DNA of 64,000 nucleotides from an uncultured Ilumatobacter sp. (GTDB lineage Bacteria; Actinomycetota; Acidimicrobiia; Acidimicrobiales; Ilumatobacteraceae): assembly GCA_937919625.1 (NCBI GenBank), contig CALFRK010000061.1:28028-92027 (forward strand). Direction: 5' to 3'. Both the position numbers and the translations under genes were made by a program. The notes under the pieces are model-generated. The model did not search any database. It was not told the origin of the DNA and worked only from the letters and a program-made list of their open reading frames with translations. How positions within the stretch are numbered: position 1 is the stretch's first letter; each line of letters begins with the position of its first letter. This document shows positions 33,610 to 42,074 of the stretch, in pieces.

Positions 33610-35901
33610 TCATTGGCGGCTCATTTCCGACGCTGCTTCGGCTGCTCGGACGGCGAGATCTGCCGGCGAGAGCAGTTGGATCACCACTTCATGAAGTTTG
33701 CCGGCGAACGGGAACGGACCCTCGTACAGGTTCGACACCGCCGAGCCGTGGTCGAAGCCGACGCTCGGGCCGACCGACGACATCATCCGCATGAACAAGG
33801 GCAACTCAGCCGATCCGGCGGGCTGGCCGTTTACCTCGAGCATCATGGCGCCGCCCCTTCCGTCGCTGCGACGCAGCTTGGCAACCAGCGTGGACGTGCC
33901 CCCCGGCACCTCGATCTCGGATTCGACGATCGTGTGCTCATCGAAGGCGTTGTAGTCGATCACGAGTCGGTCGTTCTGCACGAACACGGAGATACCCGAG
34001 TTCTGAGTGCCGGTCGCGAACAGCACACCATCTTGACCAGGTTCTCGGGTGACGGTGGCGGTCAGATCGAAGCTGCGTCCGCCGATCGAAGCCGAGGCCT
34101 GCGCCGGCATCGGCGACATCGGGGGCCGGTAGACGTACCGGCGATTCGATGGGTGCGGCGAGTTGGCACGGAACCGGCTGCCGAACAACTCGACCATGCG
34201 GTCATCGAGCGGCAGCACGCCGTGACGTTCGGCCTCATGCCACCAGAGATCGACCAGTTCAGCCAGCTTGTCGGGTTGCCCCTCGGCAAGGTCGTCGCAC
34301 TCGGACCAGTCGTCGGTGAGGTGGTACAGCTCCCATGGCTCTGTGTCATAGTCGGCGCGAGGTGCGTGCTTGCACACCGCCTTCCACAAAGAGGCCCCGT
34401 CGCCGGCAACGAGAGCGCGGCTGCCGCCCATCTCGAAGTACTGGAGGGTGTTCGTCGCCGGGGCCGCCGAGTCACCGAGCACCGAGGCGAACGAGTGGCC
34501 GGTAACGGGGAGCTGCTCGAGGCCGCGGTAGGTGTCGGGCGGTGTGATGCCGACCAGGTCGTAGATCGTGGGAACGATGTCGGCGACATTGACGAACTGG
34601 TCCCGTTTGGTGCCGGCCTGATCGGCCGTGACGTGGCCGGGTGCGTGCACGATCATCGGCACGTGAACGCCACCTTCATGGGTGTTCTGCTTGTACCACT
34701 TGAAGGGCGAGTTGCCGCACTGCGCCCAACCCCACGGATAGTTGGTGTGGCTGTGGGGGCCACCGATGTCGTCGATCTTGTGGATCGCGTCGTCGGGCGT
34801 CTCGAAGATGCCGTTGAAGAACTTCATCTCGTGCATCACCCCGAACGGACCACCCTCTTGGGAGGCACCGTTGTCAGCGAGCACGACGACCACGGTGTTG
34901 TCGAGCTGACCAAGCTCGCGAAGACCCTCGACCAGGCGGCCGATCTGGTCGTCGGTGTGATCCAAGAACGCCGCAAACGCTTCCTGCAGGCGGCACGCCA
35001 GCCGCTTCTGGTTGTCGGGAAGGTCGTTCCAGGCGTCGACTCCGGGATTGCGTGGCGCCAACTGAGTGCCATCGGGGATGATGCCCATCTCGAGCTGGCG
35101 GTTGTACCAACGCTGGCGCACGATGTCCCAGCCCTCGTCATACTTGCCCTTGTACTTCTCGAGGTAGCTGGCGGGAGCCTGATGCGGCGCGTGGGTGGCG
35201 CCGAACGGTAGATAGGCGAAGAACGGGCGGTCTGGGCGAACACCCTTCGAGTCGGACACCATTTTGAGTAATTGATCGATCAGGTCTTCGGAGATGTGGT
35301 AGCCGTCCTCAGGCTTGGACGGCGGCTCGATTGGATGGTTGTCGCACACCAGGTCGGGATGGAACTGGTCGGTCTCGCCTTCGAGGAAGCCGTAGAAGCG
35401 GTCGAAGCCGCGCGCTAGCGGCCACTGATCGAACGGACCGGCCGCCGAACACTGCTCCATCGGGGCGAGGTGCCACTTTCCGACACAGAACGTGGCGTAC
35501 CCGGATTCGCGTAACACCTCGGCAACCGTTGCTGCGTGGTTGCTGATGTGGCCGAGCTGATTCGGAAAGCCGGTGCGAAAATTCGAAATGGCCCGCATCC
35601 CGACGGCGTGTTGCGACCGGCCGGTCAGCAGCGACGCACGGGTCGGCGAGCACAGCGGCGTGACGTGGAAATTCGTGAACTGCAACCCGTTGGAGGCGAG
35701 CGCATCGACGTTGGGCGTGTCGATGTCGGACCCGTAGCAGCCGAACTGGGCGAAGCCGGTGTCGTCGAGCAACACCATGACCACATTGGGCGCCTCAGCT
35801 CCCGGGTGCGGCGGCTCGTCGTACCACTCTTGCGAGTCGGCGATGGTACGGCCGATGGTGCCTTCAAATCGAGATGCCCTGGTCACGATGACCCCCTTCA
35901 C
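33610..35901 (-). CDS. Arylsulfatase (type I, formylglycine-dependent)
   Basis: A 763-aa sulfatase of the large arylsulfatase group. The metal-binding DD is D46/D47 ([17 protein letters not shown]), and the formylglycine precursor is C84 in [36 protein letters not shown] and VLADNGAS supply the remaining active-site segments. Residues about 600-750 form a C-terminal beta-sandwich ([21 protein letters not shown]) common in this subfamily. There is no signal peptide, so it is probably cytoplasmic. The GTG at 35901 is used; a second in-frame GTG at 35886 is possible. A formylglycine-generating enzyme must be encoded elsewhere. It is divergent from the TetR gene at 35971. Confidence 0.92.
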   Translation of the reverse strand: MKGVIVTRASRFEGTIGRTIADSQEWYDEPPHPGAEAPNVVMVLLDDTGFAQFGCYGSDIDTPNVDALASNGLQFTNFHVTPLCSPTRASLLTGRSQHAVGMRAISNFRTGFPNQLGHISNHAATVAEVLRESGYATFCVGKWHLAPMEQCSAAGPFDQWPLARGFDRFYGFLEGETDQFHPDLVCDNHPIEPPSKPEDGYHISEDLIDQLLKMVSDSKGVRPDRPFFAYLPFGATHAPHQAPASYLEKYKGKYDEGWDIVRQRWYNRQLEMGIIPDGTQLAPRNPGVDAWNDLPDNQKRLACRLQEAFAAFLDHTDDQIGRLVEGLRELGQLDNTVVVVLADNGASQEGGPFGVMHEMKFFNGIFETPDDAIHKIDDIGGPHSHTNYPWGWAQCGNSPFKWYKQNTHEGGVHVPMIVHAPGHVTADQAGTKRDQFVNVADIVPTIYDLVGITPPDTYRGLEQLPVTGHSFASVLGDSAAPATNTLQYFEMGGSRALVAGDGASLWKAVCKHAPRADYDTEPWELYHLTDDWSECDDLAEGQPDKLAELVDLWWHEAERHGVLPLDDRMVELFGSRFRANSPHPSNRRYVYRPPMSPMPAQASASIGGRSFDLTATVTREPGQDGVLFATGTQNSGISVFVQNDRLVIDYNAFDEHTIVESEIEVPGGTSTLVAKLRRSDGRGGAMMLEVNGQPAGSAELPLFMRMMSSVGPSVGFDHGSAVSNLYEGPFPFAGKLHEVVIQLLSPADLAVRAAEAASEMSRQ

Positions 35902-35970
35902 GCCCGAACGTAACTCATGCGAATGCTACTCTCAATACCGGAGACACACACTCCAGCCGCAGGAGGCGAC

Positions 35971-36672
35971 ATGACGACCGACATCTCCCCCGCAGTCGAC
36001 GGGCGCCGGGCTCGCCGAGAGCGCGGCCGATCAGCCGTCAGCGAAGCCATGATCGACCTCGTCTTTGAAGGCAACATCCCACCAACCGCCGAACAGATCA
36101 CCGAGCGAGCCGGCGTCTCGATCGCCTCGCTGTTCCGATACTTCGAGACACTCGATGAACTGCGGCGCGAAACGACCGATCTCTATTTCGATCGCTACGC
36201 CCATCTGTTCGACATTGCGGCGATCGGCGAGGGCACGCTCGACGAACGGATTGGCAACTTCGTCGGATCGCGGGCGACTCTCTACGAACTGACCGAACCG
36301 ATGTGCAGGTTGGTACGGGTGCGAGCTAACGAGGTCGTCGAGGTCCACGACCTGCTACATCTCACGCGCGCCACACGCGCCGACCAGATCCGACAACACT
36401 TCGACCACGAGTTCGGCAAGCTACCTCCGGCCGTCGGCGACGATGTCACTTCGATCATCGCCACGCTCACCTCCTTCGAGTCTTGGGACCAAATGTGCCA
36501 CGACCACCACCGAAGCCATCAACAAGCTCGCCGGGCTTGGACGACGACGATCAGCCGAGTTCTCGAACCCACTCATGCCGCCACCCCGCCCGCCAAGGAG
36601 TTGGGAGTTGTGCCTGGCACAACTTCCAACTCAGTCGGGGAGGCGGCTGGAGAAGCCGGCGCCCACGAATGA
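35971..36672 (+). CDS. TetR-family regulator with a repeat-derived C-terminal tail
   Basis: A 233-aa TetR-like regulator. The HTH (about 28-70) reads AMIDLVFEGNIPPTAEQITERAGVSIASLFRYFETLDELRRE, and the ligand domain follows to about 205. AGGAGG (35961-35966) sets the ATG at 35971. The last 24 residues (KELGVVPGTTSNSV...) are encoded by a near-perfect palindrome (36598-36632) rather than by TetR-like sequence, and the gene then overlaps the 3' end of the facing MFS gene by 42 bp. It is divergent from the arylsulfatase and is the probable repressor of the sulfatase/dehalogenase cluster. Confidence 0.85.
   Translation: MTTDISPAVDGRRARRERGRSAVSEAMIDLVFEGNIPPTAEQITERAGVSIASLFRYFETLDELRRETTDLYFDRYAHLFDIAAIGEGTLDERIGNFVGSRATLYELTEPMCRLVRVRANEVVEVHDLLHLTRATRADQIRQHFDHEFGKLPPAVGDDVTSIIATLTSFESWDQMCHDHHRSHQQARRAWTTTISRVLEPTHAATPPAKELGVVPGTTSNSVGEAAGEAGAHE
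36598..36632. repeat. Type B palindromic repeat inside the TetR 3' end
   Basis: GAGTTGGGAGTTGTGCC (36598-36614), one T, then a 17-base arm (36616-36632) complementary at 16 positions, the last pair being G-T compatible in RNA. It shares the GTGCC/GGCAC core with type A copies. It lies at the meeting point of two convergent genes. Confidence 0.85.
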
Positions 36673-37827
36673 CACCGTTGCCGACAGCACGAACACCCAG
36701 GTGAACGAGCCAAGTGCATCGGCGAGCGTGCCTCCGATCTGGGGTGAGATCATCTGCATCACCCCGAAGGCAAGGGTCGCCGCGCTGAACGCCGGACCAT
36801 AGGTGTTGGCGTCGGTGTGGCCAACGATATGGGCAGTGATCATCGCCGGCATGCCGGAGAAGAACAGGCCGATCCCGAGCGAGGCGATGAAGACCCACGG
36901 CTGGCGTCCAGTGAGCACCAACAACGCACACAACCCGAACAGGATGAAGGCCGCTGTCAGCGTGGTTCGGCGACCGATCCGGTCTGACAGCGGACCGAGC
37001 ACGATTCCACCGAACGCCGCACCGGCACCAACGAGCGAGAACATCGCCGTTGCCTGGGCCGACGAGAAGCCCGAGTCGTCCTTGAGACGCGCCACGAGGA
37101 AACCCAGCACGAGGATGTAGGCAAATCCGAAACAGGCATAGGCGGCGGTGACCGGAATCCAGCCATGAACTGTCCGCAGCGCCCCGAATCCGCCAAAGCC
37201 TCCCGCAAGCGATGGGCGATCGCCTTTAGAGCGAAGCAAGACAAAGGCCCCGATCAAGACGGCGACGGCGACCACGAACTCGATGCGATACAGCGTCTGC
37301 CAAGAATCGGCTGAGTCGCTGCGACGGCCAAGAAATGCCGCCGTCTGCCCAGCGAAAACAATCCCCATACCGATCCCCGACCCGACCATCCCGATCGCCA
37401 TTCCGGCCCGATGAGGAGGGAGAACTCGCGCCGCAATCGCCGGGCTCGGAATCCAGATCACGGCCCCTCCGAGACCCATCATGAACAACGAAATCCCAAG
37501 TACTGGAGCATTCGGTGCGACCGATGCCAGCCCGAGCGCGGTGGTTGAGATCGTTAGACCGAGCCGCACGAGCCCGACCAGCGTGACCCTGGACGCCGCC
37601 CACGACACGGCGAGGGTTCCGAGCAAATAGGCGGTGACGTTCAATGTTCCGAAGAAGCCCGCCAGGGTGTTCGACCCGTTCAACAGATCGTCGCGCGCTC
37701 CCGGCAGCGCGACACCCCAGGTGAACCGGCCGAACGCCTGTGCCACACACGTCGAGGCCATCACCAGCACGATCACGAGCCAGGCGCGTTCGGTCGCACG
37801 GGTCGCGTCGGGCGTTGGCCGACTCAC
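36631..37827 (-). CDS. MFS transporter (YbfB/YjiJ-like)
   Basis: A 398-aa major facilitator with 12 predicted helices. The N-terminal half has FGRFTWGVALPGARDDL and the ALPPHRAGMAIGMVGSGIGMGIV helix; the central loop is polar (RSKGDRPSLAGGFGG); the A-like motif LGPLSDRIGRRTT lies between helices 8 and 9. The FGRF...LP opening is like YbfB/YjiJ-type MFS proteins, whose substrates are not well defined. It runs toward the TetR gene and shares 42 bp with it at the 3' ends. Uptake or export of the sulfated/halogenated substrate of the adjacent cluster is possible but unsupported. Confidence 0.85.
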   Translation of the reverse strand: MSRPTPDATRATERAWLVIVLVMASTCVAQAFGRFTWGVALPGARDDLLNGSNTLAGFFGTLNVTAYLLGTLAVSWAASRVTLVGLVRLGLTISTTALGLASVAPNAPVLGISLFMMGLGGAVIWIPSPAIAARVLPPHRAGMAIGMVGSGIGMGIVFAGQTAAFLGRRSDSADSWQTLYRIEFVVAVAVLIGAFVLLRSKGDRPSLAGGFGGFGALRTVHGWIPVTAAYACFGFAYILVLGFLVARLKDDSGFSSAQATAMFSLVGAGAAFGGIVLGPLSDRIGRRTTLTAAFILFGLCALLVLTGRQPWVFIASLGIGLFFSGMPAMITAHIVGHTDANTYGPAFSAATLAFGVMQMISPQIGGTLADALGSFTWVFVLSATVSFVGAGFSSRLPD

Positions 37828-37884
37828 AGCGCGGTCACGCCCTCTCTGTGGGGCGTAGCGGTTGGTCGCTGAGACCGAGATGCA

Positions 37885-38235
37885 TCATCGGCAGGCAATG
37901 CCCGCTGACAGCGCCGCCCACTCGAGCAGCTCGATGGTGTGGTCCCTGATGTCTTGTGGCACTTCGCGGCAGGGCATGTCGCCGACCATGCTCAGCAGCT
38001 CGATGGCCTGTGCCGCAGCTTCCGTCGTTTCGCCGACCAGTCGCGCTCCGTGACATCCGTCCTTGACCACTCGAGCAGTATGGGCGATCGAGGCGCCAAG
38101 ATCATCGTCAGGACGTCGCCGGCGAGTCCGCCGACCAATCCGCTCAGCCGCCGCTACAGGCGTTGCCGCGCTGGCGGGTCGGGAAGCGGTGTCCGCAGCC
38201 AACGCACTGCAGCTGGTACACGTTGTGTCTGACAC
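37885..38235 (-). CDS. Possible small hypothetical protein
   Basis: A 116-aa open frame fills part of the 444-bp gap between the MFS transporter and the PNPOx-like gene. Its C-terminal 65 residues (VKDGCHGARLVGETTEAAAQAIELLSMVGDMPCREVPQDIRDHTIELLEWAAL) look like a real helical protein; the N-terminal 50 are low-complexity and Arg-rich, and its first codons overlap a palindromic repeat (38220-38240). It may be a decayed gene or a small gene with a later start. I do not recognise the family. Confidence 0.3.
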   Translation of the reverse strand: MSDTTCTSCSALAADTASRPASAATPVAAAERIGRRTRRRRPDDDLGASIAHTARVVKDGCHGARLVGETTEAAAQAIELLSMVGDMPCREVPQDIRDHTIELLEWAALSAGIACR

Positions 38236-38240
38236 AACGT
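38220..38240. repeat. Perfect 10-bp palindrome (type C)
   Basis: ACGTTGTGTC (38220-38229), T, GACACAACGT (38231-38240). It lies just after the stop of the PNPOx-like gene (38272, minus strand), a terminator position. The arrangement (10-bp arm, one-base loop, GTGTC/GACAC core) is like the GTGCC/GGCAC elements. Confidence 0.8.
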
Positions 38241-38271
38241 TGCTCTGCTGACGTTCGGGTTGTCGATCTGG

Positions 38272-38868
38272 TCAGGAGACGTTTGCTAGCTGGGCCTCGA
38301 GTTCGGCGATGCGGCCGCGGAGCGGTTCGGTCGCTTGCAGAACTTCGGCCTCGGTGAAGCGGGGCGTTATGTATTTCGGGCAGTTCCAGTTGGTGGCGAG
38401 CAGTTCGATCGTGATCGCCCCATCGTTCCTGAGGCCATCACCACCGAGTGCGGCGAGCAGTTGCTCGGAAGGGTCGGGATGGTACGTCGCTCGGCCATAG
38501 GCCTTGAGGCGGGTTCGGCTGGGGTAATCGACGAAGATCGCCGCGATTCGGCCGTTGGCGGTGATGTTGCCGGTGCCGATGTACTGGCGATTGCCGTTTC
38601 GTTCGAGCCAACCGATCGTGTGATCGTCGATCAGCTTCACGAACCCGGCGTCACCACCGCGGTGTTGCACGTAGGGCCACCCCGTCTCGCTCACCGACGC
38701 CAGATAGAAGCTGTCGCGGGTCTGAATGATTTCCGCCTCGTCAGGTGTGAGCGCGTGCGATTCACCCGGTCCTGCGCCGACGGCGACCTGGTAGACACCG
38801 AACGATCCCTTCCGTTGTTGGAGCTCAACGGTTGCGGGCGTGAAGGCGATGTCGAAAAAGTCGGTCAT
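38272..38868 (-). CDS. Pyridoxamine-5'-phosphate-oxidase-like flavin-binding protein
   Basis: A 198-aa PNPOx-fold protein: the split-barrel core has FYLASVSETGWPYVQHRGGDAGFVKLIDD and the partner strands IAAIFVDYPSRTRLKAYGRA. Such proteins bind FMN or F420 and reduce small molecules or bind heme. It ends in a short coiled-coil helix (LRGRIAELEAQLA). The ATG overlaps the stop of the TetR gene (38865-38868, ATGA), so it is the last gene of a coupled three-gene operon. The company of a DUF1348 protein, a TetR regulator and a divergent nitroreductase suggests response to an electrophile. Confidence 0.85.
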   Translation of the reverse strand: MTDFFDIAFTPATVELQQRKGSFGVYQVAVGAGPGESHALTPDEAEIIQTRDSFYLASVSETGWPYVQHRGGDAGFVKLIDDHTIGWLERNGNRQYIGTGNITANGRIAAIFVDYPSRTRLKAYGRATYHPDPSEQLLAALGGDGLRNDGAITIELLATNWNCPKYITPRFTEAEVLQATEPLRGRIAELEAQLANVS

Positions 38869-39422
38869 AGGGCGTCCTGTGCGATCAGCGCCCGCGCCGC
38901 GTGGCGAGCGAGTTGGATGGGTTCGGTGTTGGAGAAGATCGACGCCTGCACGATCGCGCCGTCGACGATTACGGCGACCGTCGCACCGTTGGGCAACAGA
39001 GTTTCGAGATAGATGGCCAGTGACCGTTTGTGGTCGCGGATGATCGAACGGTGTTGATCGGTGAGTTCACTCGATTCGGCATGAGTGTTGATGAACCCAC
39101 AGCCACGAAAGACGGTCTCGGTCATCCACACTTCAAGTGCCGTGAAGATCGCGTCGACGGGCTCATCTCCACGGGCGAGCCGGCCCTCGACGCGCCGGGA
39201 GTAGCCGGCCATCCAACTCTCGTGGCGATGTCGGAGCCAACCGGCCACGAGATCGGACTTCGACGGATACAGCGAGTAGAGGCGGCGCAGTGAGACCCCC
39301 GACCGGTCGCGAATCTCCGCCATAGAGACGGCGACGGTGCCGCGACCGTAGAACAGCTCATCAGCGGCGGTCAGTGACGCCAAACTCGCGCCAGCCGCGT
39401 CAATTGTCGCAGCTGGGCTCAT
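38865..39422 (-). CDS. TetR-family transcriptional regulator
   Basis: A 185-aa TetR protein. The HTH (about 15-60) reads [44 protein letters not shown], and the ligand domain includes [19 protein letters not shown], the GCxF motif common in YcdC/NemR-like TetR proteins. Its single cysteine in that motif could sense electrophiles. It overlaps the DUF1348 gene upstream (39419-39422) and the PNPOx gene downstream, each by an ATGA. The palindrome at 39889-39906 is the likely operator, giving autoregulation of the operon and control of the divergent nitroreductase. Confidence 0.88.
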   Translation of the reverse strand: MSPAATIDAAGASLASLTAADELFYGRGTVAVSMAEIRDRSGVSLRRLYSLYPSKSDLVAGWLRHRHESWMAGYSRRVEGRLARGDEPVDAIFTALEVWMTETVFRGCGFINTHAESSELTDQHRSIIRDHKRSLAIYLETLLPNGATVAVIVDGAIVQASIFSNTEPIQLARHAARALIAQDAL

Positions 39423-39877
39423 CGGAGCGGAATCCCCTGGTGGTCACCCTCGGGCCGGATTCCGAAGATTCGACGAGCGTTCTCTTCGATCGCAACATCG
39501 TTGATCGATGCTTCGCGGCGGCGCATCAGACCCTGCTCATCGAATTCCCAGTTCTCATTGCCATACGAGCGCCACCACTGTCCCGATTGGTCCAGGGATT
39601 CGTACTGGAATCGCACTGCGATCCGATTGCCACTGAACGCCCATAGGTCCTTGCGCAGTGCATAGTCGAGTTCACGAGCCCATTTCTGAGCGAGGAAATC
39701 TCGGATCTCCTGGCGGCCGCGGACGAACAGATCACGGTTCCTCCATTGACTGTCGAGTGAGTAGGCGCTCGCTACCCGATCGGGATCGCGCGTGTTCCAC
39801 GCCGCCTCGGCGCCGAGCACCTTCTTCCAGGCGGATGTGTCGTCGAATGGCGGGAATGGCGGGCGTTCTTCAGTCAT
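39419..39877 (-). CDS. DUF1348 (NTF2-like) protein
   Basis: A 152-aa DUF1348 family member with the NTF2-like cone fold: [43 protein letters not shown] at the start, then [10 protein letters not shown] and [27 protein letters not shown], all family hallmarks. The ATG at 39877 is 11 bp from the operator palindrome. It is the first gene of the coupled operon DUF1348-TetR-PNPOx. No reaction is firmly established for the family; it is often found beside TetR genes and induced with them. Confidence 0.9.
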   Translation of the reverse strand: MTEERPPFPPFDDTSAWKKVLGAEAAWNTRDPDRVASAYSLDSQWRNRDLFVRGRQEIRDFLAQKWARELDYALRKDLWAFSGNRIAVRFQYESLDQSGQWWRSYGNENWEFDEQGLMRRREASINDVAIEENARRIFGIRPEGDHQGIPLR

Positions 39878-39888
39878 GACAGCTCCAG

Positions 39889-39906
39889 TGAGAATGGTCG
39901 TTCTCA
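39889..39906. promoter_or_regulatory. TetR-type operator palindrome
   Basis: TGAGAATGGTCGTTCTCA is an 18-bp dyad with 8-bp arms and one mismatch (TGAGAA/TTCTCA perfect). It lies 11 bp upstream of the DUF1348 start and 86 bp upstream of the divergent nitroreductase start. Size and symmetry fit a TetR dimer site. Confidence 0.65.
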
Positions 39907-39992
39907 TCCGAAACACGAATCGGTCAACCGCTATTCCCCCCCACCTGGCCCGCCGACAGCCGATCCACCCGGCGACCGTGCGACACTTCGAC

Positions 39993-40493
39993 ATGACTCC
40001 ATACGAAGCAATCGTCTCCAAGCGCGACCTACGGATGTACACCGACCAGGCGATCTCTGGTGACGTGATGCATCGGATCTTGCAGGCCGGACGGATGGCG
40101 GGCAGCGCCAAGAACATCGAGGCCAACCGGTTGATCGTCGTTACCGACAAAGCCGTGCAGGAGGCGCTGGCCGCATCCGGCGACTTCGCCTCGTGGATCG
40201 GCAGCTCAGCCGCCGTGATCGGCTTCGCCTCACCGCTCGACCAGCTGCGACTCTTCGACGTCGGCCGCCAGGCCCAGAACATGATGCTGGCGGCACACGC
40301 CGAAGGTATCGGTACGTGCCCGGTCACACTCGGCCACACAGACAAAGCGCGTGCCGCCGTTGGGCTGCCCGACGACTGGGTGATGCCGATGGTGATCACC
40401 CTTGGCTACCCCGTTACCGATCATCCTGATAGCCCACTCAAACGACCGCGTGTCGCGCTCGACGAACTCGTGCGCCACGACCGCTGGAGCTGA
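39993..40493 (+). CDS. Nitroreductase family protein
   Basis: A 166-aa compact nitroreductase-fold protein. The start [46 protein letters not shown] gives the FMN-phosphate-binding arginines and the active-site loop. [25 protein letters not shown] is the central helix motif, and [11 protein letters not shown] the C-terminal strand. It is shorter than typical nitroreductases (about 200 aa). The ATG at 39993 has no clear ribosome-binding site. Divergent from the DUF1348-TetR-PNPOx operon across the operator at 39889. Confidence 0.85.
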   Translation: MTPYEAIVSKRDLRMYTDQAISGDVMHRILQAGRMAGSAKNIEANRLIVVTDKAVQEALAASGDFASWIGSSAAVIGFASPLDQLRLFDVGRQAQNMMLAAHAEGIGTCPVTLGHTDKARAAVGLPDDWVMPMVITLGYPVTDHPDSPLKRPRVALDELVRHDRWS

Positions 40494-40543
40494 TCAGATC
40501 GCCATGACGTCCGCCGTCGCCCCGGGTCGCTAGCTTCGTCCTG

Positions 40544-41977
40544 GTGCTCGATACATCCCTGGGTGTGACACCTTCACGAGTTCGAGCGGTGATCGGCCGG
40601 CTCGTCGGACGTCCCAGCGACTGGCAACTCCGTCGACCGCTCGTGAGAGGGCCGAGGCCCGGGCTCGCCTGGCTTGGGCCACTGGCGCTTTTCGCCTCGG
40701 TGGCGGTCTCGTGGTTGGCGTTCGACGGCGCCGTTGGCGAGGACGGCAGCGCCACGTTCGCCCTGTTCACCGGAGCGGCCTCGATCCTGTTGATGGCCTG
40801 GAGTTTCATTCTCGCGATCCGCCTGACATGGCTCGAGCCACTGTTTGGTGGTCTCGACCGGATGTACCGTGTTCATCGGTGGTGCGGTGCCGTGGCAGTG
40901 GTCGCCATGTTTCTGCACACCAGTTCCGACCCCGAGTTGGAGCGGGGTATTCGTGGGGCGCGCGAGGCCGTGGCCGACACGGCCCAGCAGCTCGCCGGTG
41001 TCGCCCAGGTGTTGTTGTACGTGCTCGTCGGGATCAGCATCCTTCGCTGGTTTCCGTATCGGTACTGGCGCTGGACACACAAGCTGCTGGGAATTCCGTT
41101 CACGTTTGCCAGCTTCCATTTCTTCACGGCTGAAAAGCCCTACGCAAACGGTTCGGCCTGGGGATGGTGGTTCGCGAGTTTCATGCTGGCCGGGATCGTC
41201 GCCTGGGTCGTCAGGGTTGTCGGCCGCGACATGGTGATGACCGGCGTTCCTTACCGAGTGGAGATCGCCACTCGGGTCGGTTCGACGCTCGACCTGCGCT
41301 TGGCGCCCGAGGATCAGCCACTGAAGTTCAAGTCGGGCCAGTTCGCGGTGCTCAAGGTGCAGCGCCGCGATCTGCGCGAGCCACACATCTTCACGATCGC
41401 CGCCGCACCATCCGATCCAGAGTTGCGGTTCTTCATCCGCGACCTTGGTGATTGGACCGCCAAGATGCAGCACGCCGACCTCGGCGGGACCAGGGTGATG
41501 GTCGAAGGGCCGTACGGTAAGTTCGAGCCGATCGGCCACGGTACCCCGACCGTCTGGGTCGCAGGAGGGGTAGGAATCACACCGTTTCTCAGCGCCACCG
41601 CCGGGCTGACACCCCGCCCCGATGGTCAGCGACCCGTGCTGTTTTACAGCGTCAGCGAGCGAGCCGACGCGATGGCGATCGACGTATTGGAACAGGCAGA
41701 TCGCGACGGTGTGGTCGATCTCGTGGTGTTGGCCTCAGCTGAGGGCAACCGCTTCGGACCTCGTGTGTTTGCAGACCGATTCGGGGTCGAAGGCCTTAAG
41801 GGAGCCCACGTTGCGGCGTGCGGCCCTGCGGGTCTGATCGCCGCTGTCGAGCGGGCGGCTCGGTCGCTCGGTGCCGCCGCGATCGAGCGTGAAGACTTCG
41901 ATATCCGCCAGGGGTTCGGCCCGGATCTGTCAAATGATGTCGAGCAACTCATCGCCAAGCTGAAGCGGCACTCATAG
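40544..41977 (+). CDS. Ferric-reductase-like flavocytochrome
   Basis: A 477-aa membrane oxidoreductase. Six hydrophobic segments (about 42-240) carry two candidate heme pairs: H111 and H125 in one helix, H179 and H192 in another, the bis-histidine layout of NOX/FRE proteins. The C-terminal half is a ferredoxin-reductase module: FAD-binding strand FAVLKVQRRDLREPHIFTIAAAP (the usual RxYS is replaced by HIFT), then the NAD-binding GGVGITPFLSA and a FGPDLS C-terminus. It should move electrons from NAD(P)H across the membrane to iron, oxygen or another acceptor. GTG 40544 is taken as start, 50 bp after the nitroreductase. Confidence 0.85.
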   Translation: MLDTSLGVTPSRVRAVIGRLVGRPSDWQLRRPLVRGPRPGLAWLGPLALFASVAVSWLAFDGAVGEDGSATFALFTGAASILLMAWSFILAIRLTWLEPLFGGLDRMYRVHRWCGAVAVVAMFLHTSSDPELERGIRGAREAVADTAQQLAGVAQVLLYVLVGISILRWFPYRYWRWTHKLLGIPFTFASFHFFTAEKPYANGSAWGWWFASFMLAGIVAWVVRVVGRDMVMTGVPYRVEIATRVGSTLDLRLAPEDQPLKFKSGQFAVLKVQRRDLREPHIFTIAAAPSDPELRFFIRDLGDWTAKMQHADLGGTRVMVEGPYGKFEPIGHGTPTVWVAGGVGITPFLSATAGLTPRPDGQRPVLFYSVSERADAMAIDVLEQADRDGVVDLVVLASAEGNRFGPRVFADRFGVEGLKGAHVAACGPAGLIAAVERAARSLGAAAIEREDFDIRQGFGPDLSNDVEQLIAKLKRHS

Positions 41978-42074
41978 GAGACCTCCGTCGGCCTTCGTCG
42001 AACAGCTCGGCGGCGACTCCGCAGTTCGCCTTGCGACCTTCGACTGAGCGTTTACCCAACTGGTATCGAGGCCG

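Noticed and set aside
33502..35211. 569-codon plus-strand open frame
   Set aside because: It is antisense to the arylsulfatase; the long open frame comes from high GC and codon bias.
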